Origin: Clostridium sp. CAG:354_28_25
GTDB lineage: Bacteria; Bacillota; Clostridia; TANB77; CAG-508
Assembly (NCBI GenBank): GCA_001915925.1
Contig: MNRL01000014.1
Span: 206,926-270,925 of the forward strand
Length of the DNA: 64,000 nucleotides
Direction of reading: 5' to 3'
The position numbers and the translations under genes are program-made. Below the pieces are notes generated by a model, which was not told the origin of the DNA, ran no database searches, and worked only from the letters and a program-made list of their open reading frames with translations. Positions 24,685 to 34,017 of this stretch are shown in pieces (positions within the stretch are counted from its first letter, which is position 1; each line of letters starts with the position of its first letter).

Positions 24685-26217
24685 TTATTCTTTTACAATT
24701 AAACTTTCTCCAGTCATTTCAGCTGGCTTTTCTAGTCCCATAATATCTAACATTGTTGGTGCTAAATCTGCCAATTTTCCTTCTTTTAATTTTACATCTT
24801 TCATTCCAACTAAAACTAATGGAACTAAATTTGTTGTATGAGCAGTATGTGGCTCACCAGTTTTATAATCTATCATTTGTTCTGCATTACCATGGTCTGC
24901 AGTAATTATTAATACTCCATTTTGTGCTTCTACTGCATCAACTACTCTTTTTACACAAGTATCTATTGTTTCTATTGCTTTTATAGCAGCATCTAGATTT
25001 CCTGTGTGTCCTACCATATCTGGATTTGCATAATTTAAAATGATTGTATCATATTTTTTAGAGTTTATCGCATCAACAACTTTGTCTGTAACTTCTATTG
25101 CACTCATTTCTGGTTTCATATCATATGTTTCTACTTTTGGTGAAGGTACTAATATTCTATCTTCTCCTGGATATTGTTTTTCTTCCCCACCATTAAAGAA
25201 AAATGTAACATGTGCATATTTTTCTGTTTCTGCAATTCTTAATTGATTTAAACCTTGTTTGCTTACATATTCTCCAAATGTATTTACTAATCTTTGTGGC
25301 TTGAATGCAACTTTTACATTTGGCATTGTTTCGTCATATTGTGTAAAGCAAACATAATCTAAATTCATTTTCTTTGTTTCGAACTCATTAAAATCTGGAT
25401 CTACTAATGTTCTTGTTATCTCTCTTGCTCTATCTGGTCTAAAGTTAAAGAATATTACAGAATCATTATCTTCTATTGTTGCAACAGGTGTATCTCCATT
25501 GCAAATAACTGTTGGTTCTATAAATTCGTCAAAAACCTCTTTTTGGTATGAACTTTCTACTGCAGCTATTGCACTTGTTGCTTTTATACCATTTCCATTT
25601 ACCATTGCATCATATGCTTTTTGAATTCTATTCCATCTTTTATCTCTATCCATGGCATAGAATCTACCAGAAATAGTAGCAATTTTTCCTACACCTTTTT
25701 CTTTCATTTTTTCTTCTAATTGTGCAATATAACTTTCCCCAGATGTTGGAGCTGTATCCCTACCATCTGTAAAACAGTGTACATATACATTTTCGAAGTC
25801 TTTTCTTTTTGCTAATTCTAAAATTGCAAATAAATGACGAATATGGCTATGAACCCCTCCATCTGATACTAAGCCTAGTATATGCAATTTTGAATTATTT
25901 TTCTTACAATTTTCTATTGCTTCTACTAGTTCTGGTATTGTGAAAAAGTCACCATCTTCTATTGATTTAGTAATTTTAGTTAATTCTTGATAAACTATTC
26001 TACCAGCACCTATGTTTGTGTGACCTACTTCAGAATTTCCCATTTGTCCTTCTGGAAGTCCTACACTTAGTTCACTTGCATGAATATCTGTTGTTGGCCA
26101 TATTTTCATTAGTCTATCTATATTAGGTGTATTTGCAAGCTCAACAGCATTTCCATCTTTATTACTGTTTTCGCCAAATCCATCTAATATCATTAGCATT
26201 GTTAGCTTATCTTTCAT
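24685..26217 (-). CDS. gpmI: 2,3-bisphosphoglycerate-independent phosphoglycerate mutase
   Basis: A 510-residue metalloenzyme of normal length. It has the alkaline-phosphatase-like metal site (MLMILDGFGE near the N-terminus, MGNSEVGHTNIGAGR with the catalytic Ser), the inserted phosphotransferase domain with SDGGVHSHIRHL and HCFTDGRDT, and the second metal-binding part NYANPDMVGHTG and ITADHGNAEQM. It interconverts 3- and 2-phosphoglycerate using Mn2+. It is third in the pgk-tpiA-gpmI operon, 15 nt after tpiA. Its product goes to enolase (19820). Confidence 0.98.
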   Translation of the reverse strand: MKDKLTMLMILDGFGENSNKDGNAVELANTPNIDRLMKIWPTTDIHASELSVGLPEGQMGNSEVGHTNIGAGRIVYQELTKITKSIEDGDFFTIPELVEAIENCKKNNSKLHILGLVSDGGVHSHIRHLFAILELAKRKDFENVYVHCFTDGRDTAPTSGESYIAQLEEKMKEKGVGKIATISGRFYAMDRDKRWNRIQKAYDAMVNGNGIKATSAIAAVESSYQKEVFDEFIEPTVICNGDTPVATIEDNDSVIFFNFRPDRAREITRTLVDPDFNEFETKKMNLDYVCFTQYDETMPNVKVAFKPQRLVNTFGEYVSKQGLNQLRIAETEKYAHVTFFFNGGEEKQYPGEDRILVPSPKVETYDMKPEMSAIEVTDKVVDAINSKKYDTIILNYANPDMVGHTGNLDAAIKAIETIDTCVKRVVDAVEAQNGVLIITADHGNAEQMIDYKTGEPHTAHTTNLVPLVLVGMKDVKLKEGKLADLAPTMLDIMGLEKPAEMTGESLIVKE

Positions 26218-26232
26218 ACTTTGTTACCATCC

Positions 26233-26985
26233 TTACTTATCAAAATTTACTATTTTAGCGAATTCGTCAGCTTTTAGGCTTGCTCCACCAACTAGTCCAC
26301 CATCAATATCTGATGTTGTAAATAGTTCTTTTGCATTTCCTGACTTAACGCTTCCGCCATATTGTATTATAACTCTATCTGCTACTTCTTGTCCATAATT
26401 TTTTGCTATCTCTTTTCTAATTTCTTTTATAGAGTTATTAGCATCTTCTGATGTTGCTGTTTTTCCTGTTCCTATAGCCCAAATTGGTTCATATGCTATT
26501 ATTGTTCCTTCTACTTGTTCTTTAGAAAGTCCTTCTAATGCTAATCTTGTTTGTGTTGTTATTACATTAGTTGTCTCTCCAGCTTCTTTTTGCTCTAGAG
26601 TTTCCCCAACACATACTATTGGTTTTAATCCATATTTATGTGCTGCTTTTACTTTTTTATTTACAGTTTCGTCTGTTTCTGCAAAATATTGTCTTCTTTC
26701 TGAATGTCCTATAATAACATATTCTACACCAATTGATTTAAGCATTGGTCCAGAAACTTCACCTGTATATGCTCCTTTTTCTTCAAAGTGCATATTTTGT
26801 GCTCCTATTTTTATATTTGTATTTTGTGCAGTTAAAATAGCATAAAATAAATCTGTATATGGAACACATAAAATGACTTCGTTTTCTGTATCTTTTACTA
26901 ATTTTGCTAATTCGTCTACACATGATATTGCTTCATTTGGAAGCATATTCATTTTCCAGTTACCAGCAATTACTTTTCTACGCAT
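26233..26985 (-). CDS. tpiA: Triosephosphate isomerase
   Basis: A 250-residue TIM barrel of standard length. Active-site residues are in VIAGNWKMN (Lys), VIIGHSERR (His electrophile) and IIAYEPIWAIGTGKTA (catalytic Glu and flexible loop 6); the C-terminal phosphate site is IIQYGGSVKSGN followed by GGLVGGASLK. It interconverts dihydroxyacetone phosphate and glyceraldehyde 3-phosphate. It is preceded by pgk (23 nt) and followed by gpmI (15 nt), a common glycolytic operon order in Clostridia. Confidence 0.98.
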   Translation of the reverse strand: MRRKVIAGNWKMNMLPNEAISCVDELAKLVKDTENEVILCVPYTDLFYAILTAQNTNIKIGAQNMHFEEKGAYTGEVSGPMLKSIGVEYVIIGHSERRQYFAETDETVNKKVKAAHKYGLKPIVCVGETLEQKEAGETTNVITTQTRLALEGLSKEQVEGTIIAYEPIWAIGTGKTATSEDANNSIKEIRKEIAKNYGQEVADRVIIQYGGSVKSGNAKELFTTSDIDGGLVGGASLKADEFAKIVNFDK

Positions 26986-27008
26986 ATTTTATTCCTCCTA
27001 ATATTAAA

Positions 27009-28193
27009 TTATTTATCCATTAAACATTCTATTCCTGGTAATTTCTTTCCTTCTATAAATTCTAGTGAAGCTCCTCCGCCTGTAGAAATATGTGTCATTT
27101 TATCAGAAAGTCCAGCTTTCTTTATAGCTGCAGCTGAATCTCCACCACCAATTACTGTAACAGCATCGATTTCTGCTAAAGTATTAGCTATAGCATTTGT
27201 TCCTACAGCAAATTGATCAAATTCAAATAAACCTACTGGTCCATTCCATAATACTGTTGCTGCATTTTTTAATTCGTCTGTGTACATTTTTATTGTTTCT
27301 GTACCAATATCAAATCCTTCCCATCCGTCTGGAATTTCTTTATAGCTTACTACTTTGCTTTCTGTATCTTCTTTAAATTCTTTTCCTACTTTTGTATCTA
27401 CTGGAAGCATGAATTTAACACCTTTATCTTTAGCTTTCTTTAATAAGTTTTGTGCTAAATCTAATTTATCTTCTTCGCAAATAGAATTTCCTACTGTATA
27501 TCCCATTGATCTGAAGAATGTATATGCCATTGCTCCACCAATCATTAATGTATCTACTTTTTCTAATAAACTGTCAATTACACCTATTTTATCAGAAACT
27601 TTCTTTCCTCCTAAAATAGCTACAAATGGTCTTTTTGGATTGTTTATTGCATCTCCTAAGAATTTTAATTCTTTTTCGATTAAGAATCCGCTTACTGCTG
27701 GTAAATAATCAGCAATTCCTGCTGTTGAGGCATGTGCTCTGTGAGCTGTACCAAATGCATCATTTACAAATACTTCTGCCATATCCGCAAATTTCTTAGC
27801 TAATTCTGGATCATTTTTTTCTTCACCTGGTTCAAATCTTACATTTTCTAGTAGCATTACTTCACCTGGTTTTAATTCTTTTGCTAATTTTTGAGCATCT
27901 TCACCAACTACATCTTTTGCAAGTTTTACTTCTTGTCCTAATAATTTTGATAATTCTTTTGCAACTGGTGCTAAAGACATTTCTGGAACAACTTGTCCCT
28001 TTGGTCTTCCTAAATGAGAACATAAGATTACTGCACAATTTTGTTCTAATAAATATTTGATTGTTGGTAATGCTGCAACGATTCTTGTGTTATCTCTTAT
28101 TGTTCCATCCTCTAATAATGGTACATTAAAATCACATCTTTCGATTACTTTTTTTCCTTTTAAGTCAATATCTCTAACTGTTTTTTTACTCAT
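27009..28193 (-). CDS. pgk: Phosphoglycerate kinase
   Basis: A 394-residue kinase of the usual length. N-terminal substrate site: KKVIERCDFNVPL and LCSHLGRPKG; nucleotide-binding domain: ILGGKKVSDKI, WNGPVGLFEFDQFA and the VIGGGDSAAAI / STGGGASLEFIEGKKLPG loops. It makes ATP from 1,3-bisphosphoglycerate. The start at 28193 is fixed by AAAGGAG; the frame is open 17 codons further upstream but reads through the ribosome binding site. It is the first gene of the long unit reaching to the GGGtGRT gene. The 271-nt leader upstream contains palindromes that may control it. Confidence 0.98.
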   Translation of the reverse strand: MSKKTVRDIDLKGKKVIERCDFNVPLLEDGTIRDNTRIVAALPTIKYLLEQNCAVILCSHLGRPKGQVVPEMSLAPVAKELSKLLGQEVKLAKDVVGEDAQKLAKELKPGEVMLLENVRFEPGEEKNDPELAKKFADMAEVFVNDAFGTAHRAHASTAGIADYLPAVSGFLIEKELKFLGDAINNPKRPFVAILGGKKVSDKIGVIDSLLEKVDTLMIGGAMAYTFFRSMGYTVGNSICEEDKLDLAQNLLKKAKDKGVKFMLPVDTKVGKEFKEDTESKVVSYKEIPDGWEGFDIGTETIKMYTDELKNAATVLWNGPVGLFEFDQFAVGTNAIANTLAEIDAVTVIGGGDSAAAIKKAGLSDKMTHISTGGGASLEFIEGKKLPGIECLMDK

Positions 28194-28276
28194 AAAAAAT
28201 TCACTCCTTTTATTTAATAAAACTTTTATGACAAGCACATGCATATATTCCGCTTTAACAAATCAAAGCTTTCATC

Positions 28277-28390
28277 AGTGGATTAACTTACGCATATATC
28301 CCACAAAATGAAATCAAAAATTTGGATAGTGGATTAATTGTAAAGGTTGCATATATGTCCTTTTTAGGCACATATGTAACCTTTACAATT
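28277..28390. promoter_or_regulatory. Palindromes and direct repeats in the pgk leader
   Basis: In the 271-nt gap between gap and pgk, a long interrupted palindrome spans 28336-28390 (perfect outer 13 bp AATTGTAAAGGTT / AACCTTTACAATT, then near-matching GCATATATGT / ACATATGT). Upstream, AGTGGATTAA occurs at 28277 and 28328, each followed by a GCATATAT element, also seen at 28241. These could be operators or an RNA hairpin in the pgk leader; no known regulator site is recognised. Confidence 0.5.
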
Positions 28391-28411
28391 ACATTATCTT
28401 GCCCATAATAT

Positions 28412-28452
28412 ATTAGACTTTTAGAGGTTACTTTAAAAAGCAACCTCTAAAA
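28412..28452 (-). terminator. Terminator after gap
   Basis: Stem TTAGAGGTTGC / GTAACCTCTAA with a short A/T loop, 12 nt after the gap stop on the minus strand. The tail AAGTCTAAT is only moderately T-rich, so readthrough into pgk is possible. Confidence 0.65.
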
Positions 28453-28464
28453 AATCTTAATTAA

Positions 28465-29478
28465 TTACATATTGTCTTTTGTTGACATATAGCAAGCTAA
28501 ATCTACTAATTTATGAGAATATCCCCATTCATTATCATACCATGCAACTAATTTTACAAATGTATCTGTTAATTGGATACCAGCAGCTGCATCAAATATA
28601 GATGTATGTGGATCTCCTAAGAAATCTGAAGATACTACTGGTTCATCTGTATATTCTAGAATTCCTTTTAATTCGTTTTCTGAAGCTTTTTTAACTGCAG
28701 CACATATTTCTTCATATGTTGCTGGTTTTTCTAAGTTACATGTTAAATCAACTACAGAAACATCTAATGTTGGAACTCTGAAAGACATACCTGTTAATTT
28801 TCCATTTAATGATGGGATAACTTTTCCAACTGCTTTTGCAGCACCTGTTGATGATGGGATAATATTTCCAGAAGCAGCACGTCCACCTCTCCAATCTTTT
28901 TTAGAAGCTCCATCAACTGTTTTTTGTGTTGCAGTTGTTGAATGTACTGTTGACATTAAACCATCTTTAATTCCAAAATTGTCATGAATTACTTTAGCAA
29001 GTGGTGCTAAACAGTTTGTTGTACAAGATGCGTTAGAAACAATGTTCATACTTGGATCATATGTTTCGTTGTTAACACCCATAACAAACATTGGAGCATC
29101 TTTTGAAGGTGCACTTATAACAACTTTTTTAGCTCCAGCATCTAAGTGTGCTTGTGCTTTTTCCATTGTTGTAAATACTCCTGAACATTCGAATACATAT
29201 TCTACTCCTAATTCTCCCCATGGTACATTGTGAGGATCCATTTCATTATATACTTTTATTTCTTTTCCATTTACTACTAAAACATTTTCTTTTGATTCAA
29301 TTGTTCCATTAAATCTTCCATGCATTGTGTCATATTTTACCATATATGCCATGTAGTCTGCAGTTATAAAAGGATCGTTTATAGCAACGATATCTACTGC
29401 ATCACCTTTCTCTAAAGCTGCTTGGAATGCTAATTTTCCAATTCTTCCAAATCCGTTAAAACCTACTTTAATTGACAT
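28465..29478 (-). CDS. gap: Glyceraldehyde-3-phosphate dehydrogenase, type I
   Basis: A 337-residue NAD-dependent dehydrogenase. The Rossmann start is IKVGFNGFGRIGKLAF, the catalytic Cys is in SNASCTTNCLAPLAK, and the catalytic His is in the conserved LDVSV-preceding region; the C-terminal WYDNEWGYSHKLVDL is intact. It oxidises glyceraldehyde 3-phosphate to 1,3-bisphosphoglycerate. The ATG at 29478 is preceded by GGAGG, whereas the longer frame (12 codons more) has no site. No CggR-type repressor gene is next to it, unlike in Bacillus. Confidence 0.97.
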   Translation of the reverse strand: MSIKVGFNGFGRIGKLAFQAALEKGDAVDIVAINDPFITADYMAYMVKYDTMHGRFNGTIESKENVLVVNGKEIKVYNEMDPHNVPWGELGVEYVFECSGVFTTMEKAQAHLDAGAKKVVISAPSKDAPMFVMGVNNETYDPSMNIVSNASCTTNCLAPLAKVIHDNFGIKDGLMSTVHSTTATQKTVDGASKKDWRGGRAASGNIIPSSTGAAKAVGKVIPSLNGKLTGMSFRVPTLDVSVVDLTCNLEKPATYEEICAAVKKASENELKGILEYTDEPVVSSDFLGDPHTSIFDAAAGIQLTDTFVKLVAWYDNEWGYSHKLVDLACYMSTKDNM

Positions 29479-29555
29479 TATAATTCCTCCATTTCTTTTT
29501 TGCCTTATAGGCATGTAAAAATTTGACCTACTAATTGATCATAGTCATTCTATAA

Positions 29556-29584
29556 CAAAAAAGAATACTTTTCAAGTATTCTTT
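29556..29584 (-). terminator. Terminator after ylmH
   Basis: On the minus strand AAGAATACTT-GAA-AAGTATTCTT is followed by TTTTGTTATAG, 17 nt after the stop of the S4-domain gene: a compact, near-perfect intrinsic terminator. Confidence 0.88.
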
Positions 29585-29600
29585 CTCAATTCTTTACATT

Positions 29601-30401
29601 TTATACATATTTTTCTATTTTCAATATATATCTACCCTTCTGAGTATTCCCTATAATTTCACTAATTTTAAATCTTCCTTTGCCTCTAATTGATATTAAA
29701 TCACCTTCATTTAGCAGCTTTGTTTGTTTTATTTCGTTTTTAAAATTTACAAATACTCGCTCTTGGTTTATTAGCTCTTTTGCTTGCATTCTAGAAGTTT
29801 TAGCAAGTTCAGCTATTATATTATCTAGCCTTAATGCAGAAACAATTATATTATATTCTTTTGTTTTTATTTCTACTTTTTCTAATTCGTTAATTTGTAT
29901 TTCTTTTATGTCCGCTTTTCTTAACCTTGTTAGTTCTCTTAAATTAGTTAATAAATATTTAACGATCTCTGGCATTACTATTACATCTGCTCCACTTTCT
30001 TTAACTAAAATATCGCCAATCTTTTCTCGTACAACTCCTAATTTCATTATCATACCTAAATAATTTTTATGCGTATATGTACCATATAATTCATTAGGTA
30101 AACTTATTCTTATTGCACATAACTTATTCATATATTTTTTATCTTCTATAATAAATTTAAACTTATCTGGATAAAATACTATGATTTTTCTTTCTGCTTC
30201 CTCATATCCTCCAAAGAAAATATAATTATTAAATTTAGCTTTATTTAAAATTTCTGTACATATTCTTATTTGATATCCATCTAAGAAATCTGTATTAGTT
30301 AGTTTGTTTTTTTGCTTTGCTTCTTCCATCTTATCTATCATTTTGGAAATAAGTATTTGTTCTTCTTTATTATGTCCCTCTAATAATTCTTTTTTATTCA
30401 T
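29601..30401 (-). CDS. YlmH-like S4-domain RNA-binding protein
   Basis: A 266-residue protein with the YlmH architecture: an N-terminal helical domain, a central alpha/beta domain (YIFFGGYEEAERKIIVFYPD; LPNELYGTYTHKNYLGMIMKLGVVREKIGDI), and a C-terminal S4 RNA-binding domain (LRLDNIIAELAKTSRMQAKELINQERVFVNFK). YlmH homologues bind ribosomes or rescue stalled peptidyl-tRNA complexes in some Bacillota and are usually encoded in the division cluster; here the gene instead overlaps the end of dxs by 8 nt. Role in ribosome rescue is by family only. Confidence 0.87.
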   Translation of the reverse strand: MNKKELLEGHNKEEQILISKMIDKMEEAKQKNKLTNTDFLDGYQIRICTEILNKAKFNNYIFFGGYEEAERKIIVFYPDKFKFIIEDKKYMNKLCAIRISLPNELYGTYTHKNYLGMIMKLGVVREKIGDILVKESGADVIVMPEIVKYLLTNLRELTRLRKADIKEIQINELEKVEIKTKEYNIIVSALRLDNIIAELAKTSRMQAKELINQERVFVNFKNEIKQTKLLNEGDLISIRGKGRFKISEIIGNTQKGRYILKIEKYV

Positions 30402-32256
30402 AATTACTCCATTTTCTAATCATATCTAAAATACTTTCTACATCTAGTTTATAATCCTTTTCTATTTCATCTACTGTACCTTGTTTTATAAATTCATCTG
30501 GATATCCCAACATTTTTAATTCATTCGTTTTATGGTATTTCTTTAGAGCCTCTAATACAGTACTTCCTAATCCACCTTTTATAATATTGTCTTCAATTGT
30601 TATAACTTTAGAATTTCCTATCCAGCTAATAATATTTTCTTCGTCAAAAGGCTTTAAAAATCTTGCATTTATTACCCCTACTCCTATCCCTTCTTTTTTT
30701 AGGATATTTGAAATTTCGTATGCTCTTTGAACCATCTTGCCTAGCGCAACTATAGTATAATCATTTCCTTCTGCTAATTTTTCAGCTTTACCTAGTTCAA
30801 TTTTTTCTTCTTTATCTATCTTTGTACTTTCTTCTCCACCACGTGGATATCTTATATAAATTGGTCCATTATAATCTATAGCAAACTCTAACATATCTTC
30901 TAATTCTTTAAAGTTTTTTGGTGCCATAATAACCAAATTTGGAACTATATTAAAAAATGATAAATCTAAAATTCCTTGATGTGTCTCACCATCTGCACCT
31001 ACAATTCCAGCTCTATCTGAACACAAAACCACATGCAAATTTTGCATACACACATCATGTATAACTTGATCATATCCACGTTGATAAAACGATGCATATA
31101 TTGGGACAACTGGAATAATTCCATTTGTTGCCATTCCTGCAGCCATACCTATTGCATGTCCTTCTGCTATTCCTACATCAAAAAATCTATCTTTAAATTT
31201 TTCTGCAAAATCTTTTAACCCTGTTCCATCTTTCATAGATGCTGTTATAGCTACAATCTTTTTATTTTTTTCTGCCAAGCTTACCAATTTATCACCAAAA
31301 ACTTTTGAGTAATCTTTTGACTTAGCTTTTTTAGATTTTCCAGTTTCTATTTCAAATGGACCTGTTGAATGAAATTTATCTGGATTTTTTTCGGCAGGTT
31401 CATATCCTTTTCCTTTTCTAGTAATAACATGTATTAATTTAGGTCCATCAATATTTTTAGCAATTTTTAAAATATTTTCTAGTTTTTCTATATTATGTCC
31501 ATCAACTGGTCCTATATATGTATATCCCATATCTTCGAAAAACATATTAGATATAAAAATCTTTTTAATGCTATATTTTAAATCTTGTACTAGCTTTATT
31601 ATTTTATTGCCAAGCCAAGGAATTTTTGAAACACCTTTTTTAATTATATTATTTGATCTTTTATAAAATCTCTTGCTTCTTATTTTGCTTAAGAAATTAG
31701 ATATTCCTCCAACATTTTTAGAAATACTCATTTCATTATCATTTAAGATAATTATAAAATTGGTTTTAGAACTTCCCCCATCATTTAAAGCTTCTAATGC
31801 CATTCCACCTGTTAATGCTCCATCCCCTATAACTGCAACAATTTGATAATTATCTTTTTTTATATCTCTTGCTCTTGCCATTCCTATAGCTGCAGAAATA
31901 GATGTACTACTATGCCCAGTATTAAATGTATCATATTCTGATTCTTCCCTTTTTGGGAAACCAGCTATACCATTCCTTTTTCTTAAAGAATTCATTTTAT
32001 CTTTTCTACCAGTAAGAATTTTATGAACATATGTCTGATGACCTACATCCCAAACTATTTTATCTTTAGGTGCATTAAACACTGAATGTAGTGCTATTGT
32101 AAGTTCTACAACCCCTAAATTTGAAGCTAAATGTCCTCCATTATTTGATACAACATTTAGTATTTCTTTTCTTATTTCTGCTGATAACTTTTCTTTTTCT
32201 TTTATATCAAGTTTTTTTAAATCCTCTGGTAAGTTTATATTTTCGATTTCACTCAT
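30394..32256 (-). CDS. dxs: 1-deoxy-D-xylulose-5-phosphate synthase
   Basis: A 620-residue thiamine diphosphate enzyme, the first step of the non-mevalonate isoprenoid pathway (pyruvate + glyceraldehyde 3-phosphate to DXP). Motifs include GGHLASNLGVVELTIALH, the cofactor motif GDGALTGGMALEALN...NDNEMSIS, FEDMGYTYIGPVDGHN, FFDVGIAEGHA (activating Glu), DRAGIVGADGETHQG and YPRGG. It overlaps ylmH at its 3' end. Products feed undecaprenyl phosphate through UppS (51824). The next enzyme, DXP reductoisomerase, is not in this window even though the cdsA-rseP gap is its usual place. Confidence 0.97.
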   Translation of the reverse strand: MSEIENINLPEDLKKLDIKEKEKLSAEIRKEILNVVSNNGGHLASNLGVVELTIALHSVFNAPKDKIVWDVGHQTYVHKILTGRKDKMNSLRKRNGIAGFPKREESEYDTFNTGHSSTSISAAIGMARARDIKKDNYQIVAVIGDGALTGGMALEALNDGGSSKTNFIIILNDNEMSISKNVGGISNFLSKIRSKRFYKRSNNIIKKGVSKIPWLGNKIIKLVQDLKYSIKKIFISNMFFEDMGYTYIGPVDGHNIEKLENILKIAKNIDGPKLIHVITRKGKGYEPAEKNPDKFHSTGPFEIETGKSKKAKSKDYSKVFGDKLVSLAEKNKKIVAITASMKDGTGLKDFAEKFKDRFFDVGIAEGHAIGMAAGMATNGIIPVVPIYASFYQRGYDQVIHDVCMQNLHVVLCSDRAGIVGADGETHQGILDLSFFNIVPNLVIMAPKNFKELEDMLEFAIDYNGPIYIRYPRGGEESTKIDKEEKIELGKAEKLAEGNDYTIVALGKMVQRAYEISNILKKEGIGVGVINARFLKPFDEENIISWIGNSKVITIEDNIIKGGLGSTVLEALKKYHKTNELKMLGYPDEFIKQGTVDEIEKDYKLDVESILDMIRKWSNYE

Positions 32257-32343
32257 AATTTTCTCCTAGTTTCTATTATTTTGCAGTATCAATATAGTAT
32301 CATATTTTTCTACAAATTTCCATATAATTAGCCTCTGATTTTC

Positions 32344-32372
32344 TTTACAAATGTTTTTGCATCTTATATAAT
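32344..32372 (+). promoter_or_regulatory. Promoter of the tsaE operon
   Basis: TTTACA (32344-32349) and a perfect TATAAT (32367-32372) with a 17-base spacer, 22 bases before the tsaE start codon. It faces away from dxs. Confidence 0.75.
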
Positions 32373-32394
32373 TAAGAAGCAAAGGAGAAAAAAT

Positions 32395-32841
32395 ATGACA
32401 AAATTTATTTCACATTCTGAAGAAGAAACAAAGAAATTAGCACAAAAAATCGCTTCTAACTCAAAAAAAGGAGATATTATCGTTTTATGTGGCGAACTTG
32501 GTTCTGGAAAAACTAAATTTACAGAAGGTTTTTTAGAATATTTTAATTTACAAGACGAATTATCAAGTCCTACTTTTACTATTGTAAACGAATACGATAC
32601 TCCTGATTTTCCAATCTATCATTTTGATGTTTATAGATTAGAAGATACAGATGAATTTTATGCAATTGGTGGAGACGAATATTTTCAGGCTGGTATTTGC
32701 ATAATCGAATGGGGCGAAAAAATCGAAGAACTTTTACCTGAATCTTATTTAAAGATTTCTTTTTCTAGAGATTTTGAAGATTCTGACATTCGTATTTTAA
32801 CTATGGAATGTTTTGGCGAATATAAATTAAAGGAAGTGTAA
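32395..32841 (+). CDS. tsaE: tRNA t6A synthesis ATPase TsaE
   Basis: A 148-residue P-loop protein. Walker A is GELGSGKTKFTEG, switch I region DELSSPTFTIVNEYD, and IYHFDVYRLEDTDEFYAIGGDEYF and CIIEWGEKIEELLP are the family's other signatures. It is the ATPase that resets the TsaBDE complex making threonylcarbamoyladenosine at position 37 of ANN-decoding tRNAs. tsaB follows after 2 nt. AAAGGAG stands 7 nt before the ATG. The operon diverges from dxs. Confidence 0.96.
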   Translation: MTKFISHSEEETKKLAQKIASNSKKGDIIVLCGELGSGKTKFTEGFLEYFNLQDELSSPTFTIVNEYDTPDFPIYHFDVYRLEDTDEFYAIGGDEYFQAGICIIEWGEKIEELLPESYLKISFSRDFEDSDIRILTMECFGEYKLKEV

Positions 32842-32843
32842 AA

Positions 32844-33554
32844 ATGAAAACATTAAGTATCGATACATCTAGCAATATTTGTAGTCTCGCAATTTTAGCT
32901 GATAATAAAATTATATATGAAGACTATATAGCTGATAAATTAACTCATTCTGAAAACTTAATGCCAATGATAAAAAAAGCCTTTGACAACTTAACAATCA
33001 ATTTAGCTGATATAGATTTATTTGCATGTTCTAAAGGACCTGGTTCTTTTACAGGAATTAGAATTGGAGTTGCTACAATATGTGCTTTTAGAGATTACTA
33101 TAATAGAAAAGCTATCGGTATTTCTTCTTTAGAAGGTTTAGCATACAATATTGTACCAAAAGAAAACTCTTTGGTTTGTTCTATAATAGATGCAAAAAAT
33201 AATAATGTATATGTAGGATTATTCAAATATGAAGATGGTCATTATTCTTTAATAGATAAATATATATCTGATAATATTAATAATGCATTAGATAATTTAA
33301 ATCATTATTCTAATACTGAAATTATATTTGTAGGTTCTGGTGCTACAACATATTCTTCACAAATTAAAGCTTCTATTAAAAATTGTTTAATAACAGAAGG
33401 AAATTCTAATAATTCTTCTGCTAGTGGAGTAGCTAAAGCTGCAATCTATAAATATTTTAATTGCACAGATAAGGAAGATTTAGCCCTTTCCCCATTATAT
33501 CTAAAAAAATCAAGTGCGGAAATCGAATTAGAGAAAAAATTAAATAAAGGATAA
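32844..33554 (+). CDS. tsaB: tRNA t6A synthesis protein TsaB
   Basis: A 236-residue ASKHA-fold protein. MKTLSIDTSSNICSLAI, KLTHSENLMPMI and CSKGPGSFTGIRIGVATICAF are the standard TsaB blocks. It scaffolds TsaD, the catalytic partner, which is not in this window (tsaD often lies elsewhere). Translation is likely coupled to tsaE, and the acetyltransferase gene follows after 5 nt. The length is normal for the family. Confidence 0.95.
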   Translation: MKTLSIDTSSNICSLAILADNKIIYEDYIADKLTHSENLMPMIKKAFDNLTINLADIDLFACSKGPGSFTGIRIGVATICAFRDYYNRKAIGISSLEGLAYNIVPKENSLVCSIIDAKNNNVYVGLFKYEDGHYSLIDKYISDNINNALDNLNHYSNTEIIFVGSGATTYSSQIKASIKNCLITEGNSNNSSASGVAKAAIYKYFNCTDKEDLALSPLYLKKSSAEIELEKKLNKG

Positions 33555-33559
33555 TTACT

Positions 33560-33997
33560 ATGAATTTAGAAATATATAATATGACAGATTATGACTTATC
33601 TTTAATAAAAGATATTTTAATCGACGATTTTGACGATTTTTGGACATATGATGTCTTGCAAGAAGAACTTAATAATCCTAACTCAGAATATTTTGTAGCC
33701 AAATTGGAAAATAATATTTTAGGTTTTGCAGGAATTTGGAAAGCTGTAGATGATGTACATATTACAGATATAGTTGTAAAAAAATCTAACAGACAAACTG
33801 GTATTGGCAGTAAATTATTGGAGAAACTAATACAAACTGCAAAATCACAAAATTTCAACTCGATTACTTTAGAAGTAAATGAACACAATCAACCTGCAAT
33901 AAATTTATACTTAAAATATGGTTTTAAAAATGTTGGCTTCAGAAAAAAGTATTATAACAATAAAGATAATGCAATTATTATGACAAAAGAATTATAA
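33560..33997 (+). CDS. rimI: Ribosomal-protein-S18-alanine N-acetyltransferase-like GNAT protein
   Basis: A 145-residue GNAT acetyltransferase. The acetyl-CoA loop is KKSNRQTGIGSKLLEKLI (Q/RxxGxG/A), preceded by VDDVHITDIVVK and followed by the RimI-like SITLEVNEHNQPAINLYLKYGFKNVGFRKKYYNNKDNAIIMTKEL. RimI acetylates the N-terminus of ribosomal protein S18, and tsaE-tsaB-rimI is its most frequent context in Bacillota, which supports the call. The exact substrate in this organism is inferred. Confidence 0.9.
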   Translation: MNLEIYNMTDYDLSLIKDILIDDFDDFWTYDVLQEELNNPNSEYFVAKLENNILGFAGIWKAVDDVHITDIVVKKSNRQTGIGSKLLEKLIQTAKSQNFNSITLEVNEHNQPAINLYLKYGFKNVGFRKKYYNNKDNAIIMTKEL

Positions 33998-34017
33998 AGA
34001 AAGAAGGAAAAAAACAA

